The notes beneath the pieces are model-generated. The model saw only the letters and a program-made list of their open reading frames with translations. It did no database searches and was not told the DNA's origin. The translations under genes were made by a program, and so were the position numbers. A DNA stretch of 61,418 nt from Acidobacteriota bacterium. GTDB lineage: Bacteria > Acidobacteriota > Holophagae > Acanthopleuribacterales > Acanthopleuribacteraceae. The stretch spans positions 1 through 61,418 of the forward strand of contig JASJCB010000023.1 in NCBI GenBank assembly GCA_030066195.1. The letters are read 5' to 3'. Of the stretch, positions 46,473 through 55,263 are shown piece after piece; position 1 is the first letter of the stretch; each line of letters starts with the position of its first letter.

Positions 46473-49400
46473 TTACGGCTTGAAGGATTTGTCGGGATAG
46501 GGAGGCGGCACAGGGGGATTGACCGGCTGTTCCGCGATCAGTTTCTGCAGGTGGGCTACCGCTGCCTCCAGTTGGGCGTCCTTACCTTTGAAGGTGCCGT
46601 ATGGCGGGTTGTCTACTTCCTGGTCCGGGATGACGCCTATACCCTCGATCAGCCATTCGCCGTCCGCGAAGACACCGAATTCCGGGGCCGTAGCCGCGCC
46701 GCCGTCTACCAGGCGGTTACTGCCGCTCAGCCAGATCTCGCCGCCCCAGGTTCGTTTGCCGATCACTTTTCCTAAGCCCAGTCTGCGGAAACCGTCCGCG
46801 AAGGCCTCGCCGTCCGATGCGGTTTTTTCATCCACCAGCACCACCAGGTGCCCGTTGAAGGCGTAGTGCATGTTGCTATAGGGTTTGCCCGCGCGACCCT
46901 GCCACCACATCCAGGTCTTGCGCATCAACTGGCCCAGAATCCAGGCGTCGATATTGCCGCCGTTGTTGTGGCGCACGTCGATGATCAGGCCCTTGCGGTT
47001 GAATACCGGGAAGTAGTGCCGTGCCCATTCGCTGTAGTTGGCCCGGCCCATGGCGCGCAGGTGCACATAACCCAGGTCCTGGTTTCCTTTCTGATCCACT
47101 TCCAGGCGTCGGGTGTATTCCCAGTGATCGTAGCGCAGGTCGCTGAAGGCGAAGCGGTTGATGGGTTTTACGATCACCTGTCGTTGATTGCCGCTTTTTT
47201 CGGCGATGTGCAGCAGCACCTGTTTACCGGCCTGATCCCGCAACAAAACACCGGGATGATCCACCGACAAGGCGGCGATGCCGTTGATCTTTTGGATGAC
47301 ATCGCCGACGACCAGGTCAACCCCGGGTCTGGCCAGTGGGGATGCCTCATCGGGCATGTCCGGGTCGGTGGGGTAGAGGTTCAATATACGGTAACCGCCG
47401 GCTTTTTCGTCCCGTTTCATCATGGCGCCCAGGAAACCCATGCTGTTCTTGTCCTGCGATTCGCGTTTTTCACCGGAGGATACACCCACGTGCAGGGCCG
47501 ACAGTTCGCCGTGCAGTTTGCGCATGAGGTCTTCCAATTCTTCCCTGGTCGTGACCCTGTCCACCAGCGGCCGAAAGCGGTCGGCCATGGCTTGCCAGTC
47601 GACACCGTGCATGTCGGGGTCGTAGAAGTAGTCACGCATCAACCGCCAGGAGTCTTCGTACATCTGCGCCCATTCCTCGCGGGGGTTCAGGGGGAAGGAC
47701 CAGTTATCCAGGTTGACCTTGTGCTTGTTCAGCTTGCCCGGCTTTTTTCCGTTCGCATCGATCACGTAGATTTCGTTACTTTTGCGAAACATGATGTGCT
47801 TACCCCCGGCGGCTAGAGCGTAAGTTTGAATGCCGCCGGCGATTTTCACCGGTTTCGGGTCCTTGTTCTCGATCGCCAGCGCCATCAGGTCGCCGCCGCT
47901 GAAGCTGCCCGTTTCTCGTGATCGGTAGTACAGGTGTTTTTCCGTCATGGCGAGGTCGGAGTAGTTACCGGGCGGTAAGGGGACCTCGAAGAGACGGGCC
48001 GCGATGCCGTTCAGCTCGATCGTGAGCTTGGGTTCCTGCTTGTCGTCCTTGGCGGCGGGATCGTCGCCCCGGGTTTTGTCCTTGGGCTTTTCGGTCTTTT
48101 CGGTTTTTGCGGTCAATTCGTTGTCGGGTTGGAAGGGCGAGCGTTGCCCTTTACCCAGGGCGATCAGGTATAGCTTGTCCCGCTTGTCCAGCATCGGCGA
48201 GGGCGCGTAACTGCCCCAGGGGCCGAAAGTGGTGGACAGCAGCCGTCGGCCCGAGAACATGGCCAGCCATTTGCCGTCGGCGCTCCAGGCCGGATCTCCG
48301 CTCATGAACCGATCGCTGGTGACGGCGGTGCTTTTGCCGGAGGTAACGTTATAGATTCTGATGGTGGAGAAGGTGTTTTCCGCGGGTTCCTCGAAAGCCA
48401 GCCATTGAGAATCGTGTGACCAGACCGGATTGCCCCCTGAGAAGATCGGAGCCCGGCTTATTTTGACTTGTTCCTGGTTGGTCGTATCCACCAACCAGAT
48501 GGTGCCCTCCTTGTACTCGGTCAAAGCCAGGTAACGACCGTCGGGGGAGGGGACAGGGTCGCTACGGAAACCGGGGCCTCGGTTGGTCAGCTTTTCGGCC
48601 GGTTCGATACCCATCGGGTCCAGTCGCCAGACCTCGTTCTCGCCGCTTTTGTCGGAAACCGCGAACAGTTTCTTACCGTCCCGGCTGAAGTGGAGGCCGC
48701 GCCAGCGGACGCCCGCCTTGGGAGTCACTTCCACCAGGCGGCCCTTACCGGTCGGCGCGGTGAAGACCCTGCCGCGCGCGGTCATGGCCACCCGGCTGCC
48801 GTCCGGGGAGACGTGGACATGACTGATGCGTTTTGCGGGTTTTTTGATCCAACGCTCGCGAACCTGATCCAGGTCCGTCACCAGACGAATGGGGATGAGG
48901 CTGTCTTTGGCCGCGGCGATATCGTAACGGCGCAGGTCGGCGCCGTGTTGATAGACGATATTGCCGTCGTGCAGGGAGGCGGACAGAGCGTCGAAGGCCT
49001 TGTGACTGGTCAGTTGTTGGATGTCGCCGCCCCTGGTGTCCATGCTGAACAGGTTCATGATGCCGTCGCGATCGCTGAGAAAATAGATTCGATTCCGCCA
49101 CAACATGGGATCGCTGCTGGTACCTTTGAAGTCACCGGTCAGGTTGACGGCCTCGCGTTTACCGTCGAACTTCCAGATATGTTCGATGATGCCGCCCTTA
49201 TAGCGTTTGGTAGCGCTGCCCTGCCGCTTGAAGCGCGTGAAATAAAGCGTCCGGCCCTTGGGACCGTAAACGCCGTCAGCTGCCTGGGCCAGGGGAATGA
49301 CCTCGTTCTCCAGGGTGGCCGGGTCCAGTTTGACCAACTGATCGTCGGGCAGGGTTGCGAAGTGGCGGGTGCGGTAGAGAATCCGGCCGTCCGGGGTCCA

Positions 49401-49721
49401 GCCCCGAACCGTTGCCCGGTCGTCCTGGTAAGTCAACCGCTTGGGTAGACCGCCGCTTGCGGGCATGACATAGACCTCGCTGCTGCCGCTGTGATGACCG
49501 GTGAAGGCAAGCCGGCTGCCGTCGGGCGAGAAGAACGGCGTCAGTTCCTCGCCGAGATGCGTGGTCAAGCGCATTGCCGTGCCGCCGCTCAACGGAACCG
49601 ACCACAGGTCTCCCTCGGCGGTAAAGACAACCGTGTCGCCGTGAACGGTTGGAAATCGGTAATAGCCCTGAACGCCGCCTTGGGCCGGCTGCCACAAACA
49701 TAAGGCCAGTAAAACGATCAT
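46473..49721 (-). CDS. Tricorn-type S41 peptidase with beta-propeller and PDZ domains
   Basis: 1082 residues. N-terminal propellers built of WD/TolB-like blades (about 20-560; FFSPDGSRLAFTG, SPDGRYLALTEY). Then a low-complexity Lys/Glu/Asp segment (about 540-570), helical C1 domain (about 670-740), PDZ (about 760-850, VVGDVIQKINGI) and S41 catalytic domain (about 880-1060) with DVRHNNGG and VLVDEKTASDGEAFADG, the latter holding the nucleophile Ser. Degrades peptides exported or released in the envelope. ATG at 49721 has AGGAG seven bases upstream; a TTG at 49754 would give a longer signal peptide with Arg-Arg before the hydrophobic stretch, so the start is not settled. Confidence 0.92.
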   Translation of the reverse strand: MIVLLALCLWQPAQGGVQGYYRFPTVHGDTVVFTAEGDLWSVPLSGGTAMRLTTHLGEELTPFFSPDGSRLAFTGHHSGSSEVYVMPASGGLPKRLTYQDDRATVRGWTPDGRILYRTRHFATLPDDQLVKLDPATLENEVIPLAQAADGVYGPKGRTLYFTRFKRQGSATKRYKGGIIEHIWKFDGKREAVNLTGDFKGTSSDPMLWRNRIYFLSDRDGIMNLFSMDTRGGDIQQLTSHKAFDALSASLHDGNIVYQHGADLRRYDIAAAKDSLIPIRLVTDLDQVRERWIKKPAKRISHVHVSPDGSRVAMTARGRVFTAPTGKGRLVEVTPKAGVRWRGLHFSRDGKKLFAVSDKSGENEVWRLDPMGIEPAEKLTNRGPGFRSDPVPSPDGRYLALTEYKEGTIWLVDTTNQEQVKISRAPIFSGGNPVWSHDSQWLAFEEPAENTFSTIRIYNVTSGKSTAVTSDRFMSGDPAWSADGKWLAMFSGRRLLSTTFGPWGSYAPSPMLDKRDKLYLIALGKGQRSPFQPDNELTAKTEKTEKPKDKTRGDDPAAKDDKQEPKLTIELNGIAARLFEVPLPPGNYSDLAMTEKHLYYRSRETGSFSGGDLMALAIENKDPKPVKIAGGIQTYALAAGGKHIMFRKSNEIYVIDANGKKPGKLNKHKVNLDNWSFPLNPREEWAQMYEDSWRLMRDYFYDPDMHGVDWQAMADRFRPLVDRVTTREELEDLMRKLHGELSALHVGVSSGEKRESQDKNSMGFLGAMMKRDEKAGGYRILNLYPTDPDMPDEASPLARPGVDLVVGDVIQKINGIAALSVDHPGVLLRDQAGKQVLLHIAEKSGNQRQVIVKPINRFAFSDLRYDHWEYTRRLEVDQKGNQDLGYVHLRAMGRANYSEWARHYFPVFNRKGLIIDVRHNNGGNIDAWILGQLMRKTWMWWQGRAGKPYSNMHYAFNGHLVVLVDEKTASDGEAFADGFRRLGLGKVIGKRTWGGEIWLSGSNRLVDGGAATAPEFGVFADGEWLIEGIGVIPDQEVDNPPYGTFKGKDAQLEAAVAHLQKLIAEQPVNPPVPPPYPDKSFKP

Positions 49722-49857
49722 AAGAATTCTCCTGGTGACGGGAACGCTGTTCAATCTTTAAGAAGAGACATAAATCCGGTTTGGAAAGGTGCGCTCTGAT
49801 TAGCACCGTGTCCGATCGCCGACCGTGCACCGGCGGGACTTCAGAGGTTACTCTTGC

Positions 49858-50313
49858 TCAATCGGCGAGATCAGGAGGACTCAACTCCTCGACCAGTTCC
49901 AGAATGACACCGTCGGGATCGTGCGCGTAGAGTACTTTCACCTTGCCGTGAGGCGCCGTCTGAGGCGCGCCTTGAGTCGGCAGGTTCTGCGCCTTCAGGG
50001 ATGCGTATAGGGCGTCGAGGTCGTTGACGGTAAGGGCCAGATGCCCGTTGGCGACCTTGTTGGAGGGGGCGGGTTCTACCGGCGTCCGGTCGGGATGGGA
50101 GTGATACTGAAGCAGTTCCACCATACCGCCGCCGGGAGCCGTCATCTTGACCCATTCCACATCGACGTCAGATATTCCTACGAGTCGAGAAATGAAGGGA
50201 CCGGTCTCCCGGTCGCGTGCCTGAACCTGAAAGCCCAGGGTCCCGGTGTAAAAAGCCAGGGACCGTTCCAAGTCGCGAACCACAATGCCCATATGCCTGA
50301 CGCTTGATATCAC
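49858..50313 (-). CDS. VOC (glyoxalase/epimerase-like) metal protein
   Basis: 151 residues from a GTG at 50313 just after AGGAGGAGG. Two beta-alpha-beta-beta-beta modules: VRHMGIVVRDLERSLAFYTGTLGF, a metal-type Glu in MVELLQYHSHP, then NGHLALTVNDLDALYASLKA and the final DPDGVILELVEEL. The His and Glu ligands fit the lactoylglutathione-lyase / methylmalonyl-CoA epimerase / dioxygenase superfamily, but the reaction cannot be assigned. Apparently monocistronic. Confidence 0.85.
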   Translation of the reverse strand: MISSVRHMGIVVRDLERSLAFYTGTLGFQVQARDRETGPFISRLVGISDVDVEWVKMTAPGGGMVELLQYHSHPDRTPVEPAPSNKVANGHLALTVNDLDALYASLKAQNLPTQGAPQTAPHGKVKVLYAHDPDGVILELVEELSPPDLAD

Positions 50314-50336
50314 AAGACCTCCTCCTGTGCACAATT

Positions 50337-50607
50337 AGCCACAGAGTTGCAGAGAAGACTTTCCCCCTCCGTGTCCTCTGTGTCCTCTCTTCCTTTGTCT
50401 TCTTTTTATGCCTTTCAAGTTATTACCTCAAATCGAAATGCGCGATAAGTTTTCTTTCAATCATTCCAGGTTGAGGTTGCTCCGTTTGATGGTTGATGGT
50501 TCGTTTTTCAGGAGGAGAGGTCACAGAGGGCACAGAGGGGGAAAAAGAAAGTCGGCTTTTCTCTCTTCTCTGTTCGGTGTCCTCTGTAGCAAAATTCTTT
50601 GTTTTAT
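50337..50607. repeat. CACAGAG-type dispersed inverted repeats
   Basis: The 366-base gap between the VOC and sigma-factor genes holds no gene. It contains two related imperfect palindromes. One spans about 50340-50390 (CACAGAG ... CTCTGTG), the other about 50515-50597 (CACAGAGGGCACAGAGG ... GGTGTCCTCTGT). They look like copies of an extragenic palindromic element made of alternating CACAGAG and CTCTGTG words; similar words occur nowhere else in this window that I noticed. Confidence 0.5.
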
Positions 50608-50679
50608 TGGTTTTAGGTTTGAGTTACGGGCGTCGTCTACCAGTCTCGAAAGCGCTCGCGCTCATTGGACCGGTATAGC

Positions 50680-51261
50680 TCATTCGGCATCCGGTGACCC
50701 GGTCTGCAGGGCATTTTTCAGCCAGGCCCGGGCAAAACGCCAATGCCGGCCGGCGGTAGCGGTGCCCATTTCCAGGACGGCGGCAATCTCATCCATGTTC
50801 AGCCCGGCGAAGTAGCGCAATTCGACGATACGCGCCGCGGCTTCATCGATCCGGGCCAGTTTATTGAGCGCCTGATCCAGGGTCAGCCAATCGTCCAGGG
50901 AGTTGGGTTGTACCTCACTCTCGCCGGCCTCGTCCAGCGGGATTTGTCGGGCGTCGCCGCCGCGTTTCTGACGGCTGCCGCGGCGGGCGTTGTCCACGAT
51001 GACCCGGCGTATGATCCTGGAGGAAACCGCGTAGAATTGGGAACGGTTCTCCCAATCCGCCTTTTTCTGACCCACCAGTTTCACATAGGCTTCATGGAGG
51101 ATTTCGGTGGTTTGCAGGGTCAAATTACTACCGCCGCTGTAGATCACCGAACCCACGATTTTGCGCAACACGGGGTAGATCTGCTCGAATAACCGGTCAT
51201 GAGCCAGGTCGTCGCCGTTCTTCCAATCATTGAGTAATTGTGTGATTCCATTGTCTGACAC
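50680..51261 (-). CDS. ECF-type RNA polymerase sigma factor
   Basis: 193 residues from GTG at 51261 (GGAG eight bases upstream). Region 2: LLNDWKNGDDLAHDRLFEQIYPVLRKI, TTEILHEAYVKLVGQ, WENRSQFYAVSSRIIRRVIVDNARR; region 4 helix-turn-helix: ARIVELRYFAGLNMDEIAAVLEMGTATAGRHWRFARAWL. This is the type common in acidobacteria and planctomycetes that is linked to Ser/Thr kinases instead of an anti-sigma factor. The kinase gene starts 158 bases away on the other strand, which supports a phosphorylation-controlled sigma-kinase pair. Confidence 0.92.
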   Translation of the reverse strand: MSDNGITQLLNDWKNGDDLAHDRLFEQIYPVLRKIVGSVIYSGGSNLTLQTTEILHEAYVKLVGQKKADWENRSQFYAVSSRIIRRVIVDNARRGSRQKRGGDARQIPLDEAGESEVQPNSLDDWLTLDQALNKLARIDEAAARIVELRYFAGLNMDEIAAVLEMGTATAGRHWRFARAWLKNALQTGSPDAE

Positions 51262-51418
51262 GATGTAAACTCCAAGGTCCGACGAACCCATACGACCGTG
51301 TGTTACGTAAATAGAAATGTGTGACAATACGGTTAGGCAAAATTGATGGATCACCTTTTCTGAATGCCGAGACCATTATAAGTGATAACTATGGAGAGAA
51401 ACCATTCAGACCTCGGAA

Positions 51419-54004
51419 TTGTGGCAGAAGGCTCGCGACATTTTCGACGCGGCGCTTGAGCTGCCGAAAGCCCAACAGTTCGATTTTCTAAAAGCCTCGT
51501 GTCATGGCGACACTCGTTTACTGGGTATGGTTCAAGGTCTGTTGGCCTGTGATGAAGAGGACGATACGCTGGTCTCTTCAAATGCTCGGGAACAGTTGGG
51601 CCGCGTGTTGGACCGTACCTTTGACAACCCTCGGGAAGGGCGGCGTCTGGGCCCCTGGCGATTGGCCGAGCGACTGGGTCACGGCGGCATGGGCGCGGTT
51701 TACCTGGCCGAGCGCGATGATCCCTTTCACATGAGGGCGGCGCTCAAGTTGGTTCGTTTCGACATGGAGGACGAGCGCGCGCGGCGTCTCTTCCGGGCCG
51801 AACGACAGATTCTGGCACAGCTCGATCATCCCAACATCGCCCGCCTGTTGGACGGGGGCGAGACGCCGGAAGGTGCGCCCTACCTGGTGATGGAATTTGT
51901 GGACGGGGTTCCCATTACCGAATATTGCGATAGTCGTCGCCTGAGTATTCGTGAGCGGATCGAGCTGGTTTGTAAGGTCTGCGACGCCGTTCAATACGCC
52001 CATCAGAACCTGGTCATTCACCGCGATATCAAACCCGGCAACATCCTGATCGATGCGCAGGGCGAACCCAAACTGCTCGATTTCGGTATCGCCAAACTAT
52101 TGGAGGATCACGATGACAGCCGCACCAAGGCGACCCTTACCTCCGGCAGGCTGCTGACTCCCAATTATGCTTCTCCGGAACAACTGCTTGCCGAGCATGT
52201 GACCACCGCCGGCGATGTCTATTCCCTGGGCGTTCTGCTCTACGAACTGTTATGCGGAACGCGTCCGCACCAGTTAACCGGGCAATCCCTGCTACAAATC
52301 CAGGAAACGCTGGATCGCGGAACGCCTTTGCCCCCAAGCAAGGCGTTGGATACGTTGGACGATGCCGACATCGCAAGGGTTCGCGCGATCAGCCCTTCTC
52401 ATTTGCGCCGCCGACTGAAAGGCGATTTGGACACCATTTTGCTCTATGCCCTGCGCCGCGAAGCCCACCTGCGTTATGCATCCGCGGGCCAATTCGCCGA
52501 GGATCTGCGCCGTCACTTGAAGGGCGAACCGGTATTGGCGCGACCCGGCAGTTGGACCTATCGCGCCGGCAAATTCGTCAAGCGCAACCGAACGGCGGTT
52601 GTGGCCGCCCTGCTGCTGGCGGTTTTCGGCGTGGGTTTTCTGATTCAGTCCCGAATTCAGACCAAACGCGTGGCTCGCGAACGCGATCTTTCCAACAGCA
52701 CGGTGGAGTTGCTGGTCTCCTCCTTCCGTTCGGCCGACCCGGGCGAGGCCCGCGGTCGCACCCTCACCGCCCCTGAAATCCTCGAGAACGGCCTTGCCGC
52801 CGTGCGTCGTGAGAAGGACCAACACCCGGATGCACAGGCTACCCTGTTACTGGCGATCGGTCGAATCTATCTCAACCTGGGGGCGTTGGAGCGCGCGGAC
52901 CTCATTCTGAACGAAGCGAAAGAGCTTCGCGGCGAGATCTACGACGAGAACGATCCCAAAATGGCGGAAAGTTATCACTACCTTGCCGAGTTATGTCACG
53001 AGCAGGGTCAGTATGACCAGGGCGAAAGGCTGGCCGAGGATGCCGTGCGGATTCGGCGAAATCAAAGAAACCCCGTCCTGACCGCGGAAAGCATGCTGCT
53101 TCTGGGCCGCTTGCTGTGTCGTCGCGGGGACCGTCTGGAATCCCTGCCGATCTTGGAGGAAGCCCTCGAACTGCTTCGCAACAACAACGCAAACGACGAA
53201 ATTGTTTCCGATGCCCTGGTCGAACTGGCTTATGCGCGTACCGTCATGGGGGATTTCGATCCGGCGGAACAACTGTTAAAGGAAGCCCTGGCCATCCAAA
53301 ACGGCATCACGGACCAACCCGATCCGAGAAAAGCCGTCATTCTGAGGCATCTGGGCAATATCTACCTGCGCCGTGAGCAACGCGACGAGGCCGTGCGTTA
53401 CCTGGAAGAAAGCCTGGATATGAATCGACAACTGTATAACGGCAAACACGGCAATATTGCCGTCTTGTTGCACGATCTGGCCAAAATCAAACGCCGCCAG
53501 GGCGACCTGGACGCGGCAGAAGATCTGAACCGGCAATCCATTGCTTTAAAGCGGGAGTTGTTGGGCTACAACCATCCCAGCATCGCGGGCACCCTGCATA
53601 ACCTGGCCATTGTGCTAACCGGCAAAAAGGACCTGGAGGGCGCCTTGGAAGCCGAATTGGAAGCCCTGGCCGTACACCGGGAATCCCTGGGCCGAGAAAA
53701 CAGCAATCTGGCGACGCTGCATTGGAACATGGGTTTTCTTTTACGAGAAATGGGTCGACCCCGGGAAGCAGAACTGCATATGAGTATCTGCTTCGATTTG
53801 ATCTGCCGGTTTGAACCCGACAATGTCCGCTGGCTGACCGCCGCCCGCGTGGATTGGGCGCGAGCCGCTCATGCCGCCGGCGAAAAAGATCTGGCGCGGA
53901 ACATTCTGCAAGAAGGGTTGCGGGCACTGGGTCCCGAGCACCCCCTGGCCGAAAGGCTGAACAAACTATTGACGGAATATCAAAGCCTTGACTCGAACTA
54001 CTGA
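51419..54004 (+). CDS. Membrane Ser/Thr protein kinase with TPR repeats
   Basis: 861 residues as counted from TTG at 51419; an ATT at 51404 preceded by GGAGAG fits the family N-terminus better (see findings). Residues 1-70 are the helical leader typical of these kinases. Kinase domain about 78-345: LGHGGMGAVYLAE, Lys in ALKLVRFD, HRDIKPGNIL, DFGIAKLLE, PEQLLAEHVTTAGDVYSLG. One membrane helix at about 392-412 (AAVVAALLLAVFGVGFLI). The C-terminal region (about 450-850) consists of about ten TPR-like helical pairs and should lie in the periplasm as a sensor. Divergent from the ECF sigma gene at 50680. Confidence 0.93.
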   Translation: MWQKARDIFDAALELPKAQQFDFLKASCHGDTRLLGMVQGLLACDEEDDTLVSSNAREQLGRVLDRTFDNPREGRRLGPWRLAERLGHGGMGAVYLAERDDPFHMRAALKLVRFDMEDERARRLFRAERQILAQLDHPNIARLLDGGETPEGAPYLVMEFVDGVPITEYCDSRRLSIRERIELVCKVCDAVQYAHQNLVIHRDIKPGNILIDAQGEPKLLDFGIAKLLEDHDDSRTKATLTSGRLLTPNYASPEQLLAEHVTTAGDVYSLGVLLYELLCGTRPHQLTGQSLLQIQETLDRGTPLPPSKALDTLDDADIARVRAISPSHLRRRLKGDLDTILLYALRREAHLRYASAGQFAEDLRRHLKGEPVLARPGSWTYRAGKFVKRNRTAVVAALLLAVFGVGFLIQSRIQTKRVARERDLSNSTVELLVSSFRSADPGEARGRTLTAPEILENGLAAVRREKDQHPDAQATLLLAIGRIYLNLGALERADLILNEAKELRGEIYDENDPKMAESYHYLAELCHEQGQYDQGERLAEDAVRIRRNQRNPVLTAESMLLLGRLLCRRGDRLESLPILEEALELLRNNNANDEIVSDALVELAYARTVMGDFDPAEQLLKEALAIQNGITDQPDPRKAVILRHLGNIYLRREQRDEAVRYLEESLDMNRQLYNGKHGNIAVLLHDLAKIKRRQGDLDAAEDLNRQSIALKRELLGYNHPSIAGTLHNLAIVLTGKKDLEGALEAELEALAVHRESLGRENSNLATLHWNMGFLLREMGRPREAELHMSICFDLICRFEPDNVRWLTAARVDWARAAHAAGEKDLARNILQEGLRALGPEHPLAERLNKLLTEYQSLDSNY

Positions 54005-54113
54005 TTATTCGCGGCAACAAGGTTTTTTAAGAACCCTGATCGATTTTTCCGACCGGCGTCGCGTTCTGAATTGAAGCCGGACGGCGAACGGCGACCAATA
54101 AGTAGCCGTCCTG

Positions 54114-54157
54114 ATTCGCGGCCGTTTCCTTGCATGGGCCGGCCGCGAATTTTTTTG
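54114..54157 (+). terminator. Strong intrinsic terminator after the TPR kinase
   Basis: ATTCGCGGCC (54114-54123) pairs perfectly with GGCCGCGAAT (54141-54150) and is followed by seven T. It ends about 150 bases after the kinase stop and about 30 bases before the next gene, so the two are separate transcripts. Confidence 0.85.
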
Positions 54158-54185
54158 AGTAAAATTCGAAACCAAGGAGCACACC

Positions 54186-54896
54186 ATGACCAAATCATTT
54201 GTCTGCCTGGCTTTTATAAGCTGCCTACCCCTGCTTGCTCAACCCCCGGAATGCCGGATGCCGGGTTGGGACCTCGTTTCCAATGCAAGCAAAATTTCCG
54301 TGCCGGAGGTTCCCGAGGGCATCTGCGAGTATATCATTCTACAGGTGGCGGCCGAAATCTACCTGGCTCAACGTGTAGAACACGACAGTCCCTCAGCTGA
54401 GATGTTCACCGCCGAGGCTAAGGACTTGAATCGCCTGGCCTTGTCGGTGGATCTCGGCCAATCGAAGCTTGACGGCAGGGGATCGCTTCGCGTGATGGAC
54501 ATGGTCACCGGAACCGGCTCCATGTTGTTGGCCGTGGACCTGGTCATCGGGAATGAAACCGCGGCGGTTCAAGCCTGGTGGCAGGGAAATGACGAGGAGG
54601 CTTCCGGCGGAACCAGGCTCGGTATGGTCAATCCGGAAGAATGGCCGTTGCCGGAGGGTGAGAAATGCCAAATTGAACTCTATTGGCGACCCTCTACCGG
54701 TACTTACGCCAATGGTCAGGTGGATCTTTGGGTAAACGGCATTTGGGTTGCGTCGCAAACAGGTGTGGCCATGCCGGAAACGGGCTCCCGCGCACCGGAT
54801 CGCATCCGCTACGGGACGATTGCCGTGGATGGAGTCGTCAAAGGCAGCTTGACTTTTTCGCCCGAGGGTCCGACGCCGTCAAACCCCTCTTTCTGA
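54186..54896 (+). CDS. Secreted protein of unknown function
   Basis: 236 residues. ATG with AAGGAG eight bases upstream. Signal peptide MTKSFVCLAFISCLPLLAQ, then a soluble domain rich in beta-type segments (LRVMDMVTGTGSMLLAVDLVIG, IELYWRPSTGTYANGQVDLW). Three to four Cys in the mature part (two near the start, one in EKCQIELYW) may form disulfides. I do not recognise a family. Separate transcript between two intrinsic terminators. Confidence 0.75.
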   Translation: MTKSFVCLAFISCLPLLAQPPECRMPGWDLVSNASKISVPEVPEGICEYIILQVAAEIYLAQRVEHDSPSAEMFTAEAKDLNRLALSVDLGQSKLDGRGSLRVMDMVTGTGSMLLAVDLVIGNETAAVQAWWQGNDEEASGGTRLGMVNPEEWPLPEGEKCQIELYWRPSTGTYANGQVDLWVNGIWVASQTGVAMPETGSRAPDRIRYGTIAVDGVVKGSLTFSPEGPTPSNPSF

Positions 54897-55028
54897 GCTT
54901 GGAAGAAACCCTTGCACCGCGAAAATAAATTAGCCTTATAGATGGATTCCCTGTAGCCCATGGTCGGTAAAGCAGTAAAATAGTAAGTGGTACGTCATTG
55001 CCTTAAATTACTGTAAGGAGGGATCGAT

Positions 55029-55223
55029 ATGAAATCGATCAAACGTCTTACCCTGCTCTGCGGGCTCGGCCTGGTTTTGGGCGGTGCTTTCTCCACCTAC
55101 CTCAGCGCTTCCAATTGCTTCACACTCTGCACGACGAATTGTGAATTATGTCGTTATTGTTGTTACGAAGTTCCGGGCGTTTACGACTGTGTGGACGCAT
55201 CACCGCCGGAGTGGTGCCCGTAA
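55029..55223 (+). CDS. Small secreted Cys-rich protein
   Basis: 64 residues, AGGAGG seven bases before the ATG. Residues 1-27 are a signal peptide (MKSIKRLTLLCGLGLVLGGA then FSTYLSA). The 36 residues that follow contain eight Cys: NCFTLCTTNCELCRYCCYEV and then YDC and EWC. The even number and spacing fit four disulfides in the periplasm or outside the cell, or a metal site. It does not match a known RiPP precursor, and no modification enzyme is adjacent. It is followed by an intrinsic terminator. Confidence 0.8.
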   Translation: MKSIKRLTLLCGLGLVLGGAFSTYLSASNCFTLCTTNCELCRYCCYEVPGVYDCVDASPPEWCP

Positions 55224-55231
55224 TAGACTGG

Positions 55232-55256
55232 AAGGGGCGGCTTTGCCGTCCCTTTT
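55232..55256. terminator. Bidirectional intrinsic terminator
   Basis: AAGGGGCGGC-TTT-GCCGTCCCTT (one G-U pair) followed by T on the plus strand; the complement also gives a hairpin near a run of T. It lies between the convergent Cys-rich gene and the beta-propeller gene and can serve both. Confidence 0.8.
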
Positions 55257-55263
55257 TGCAGGC

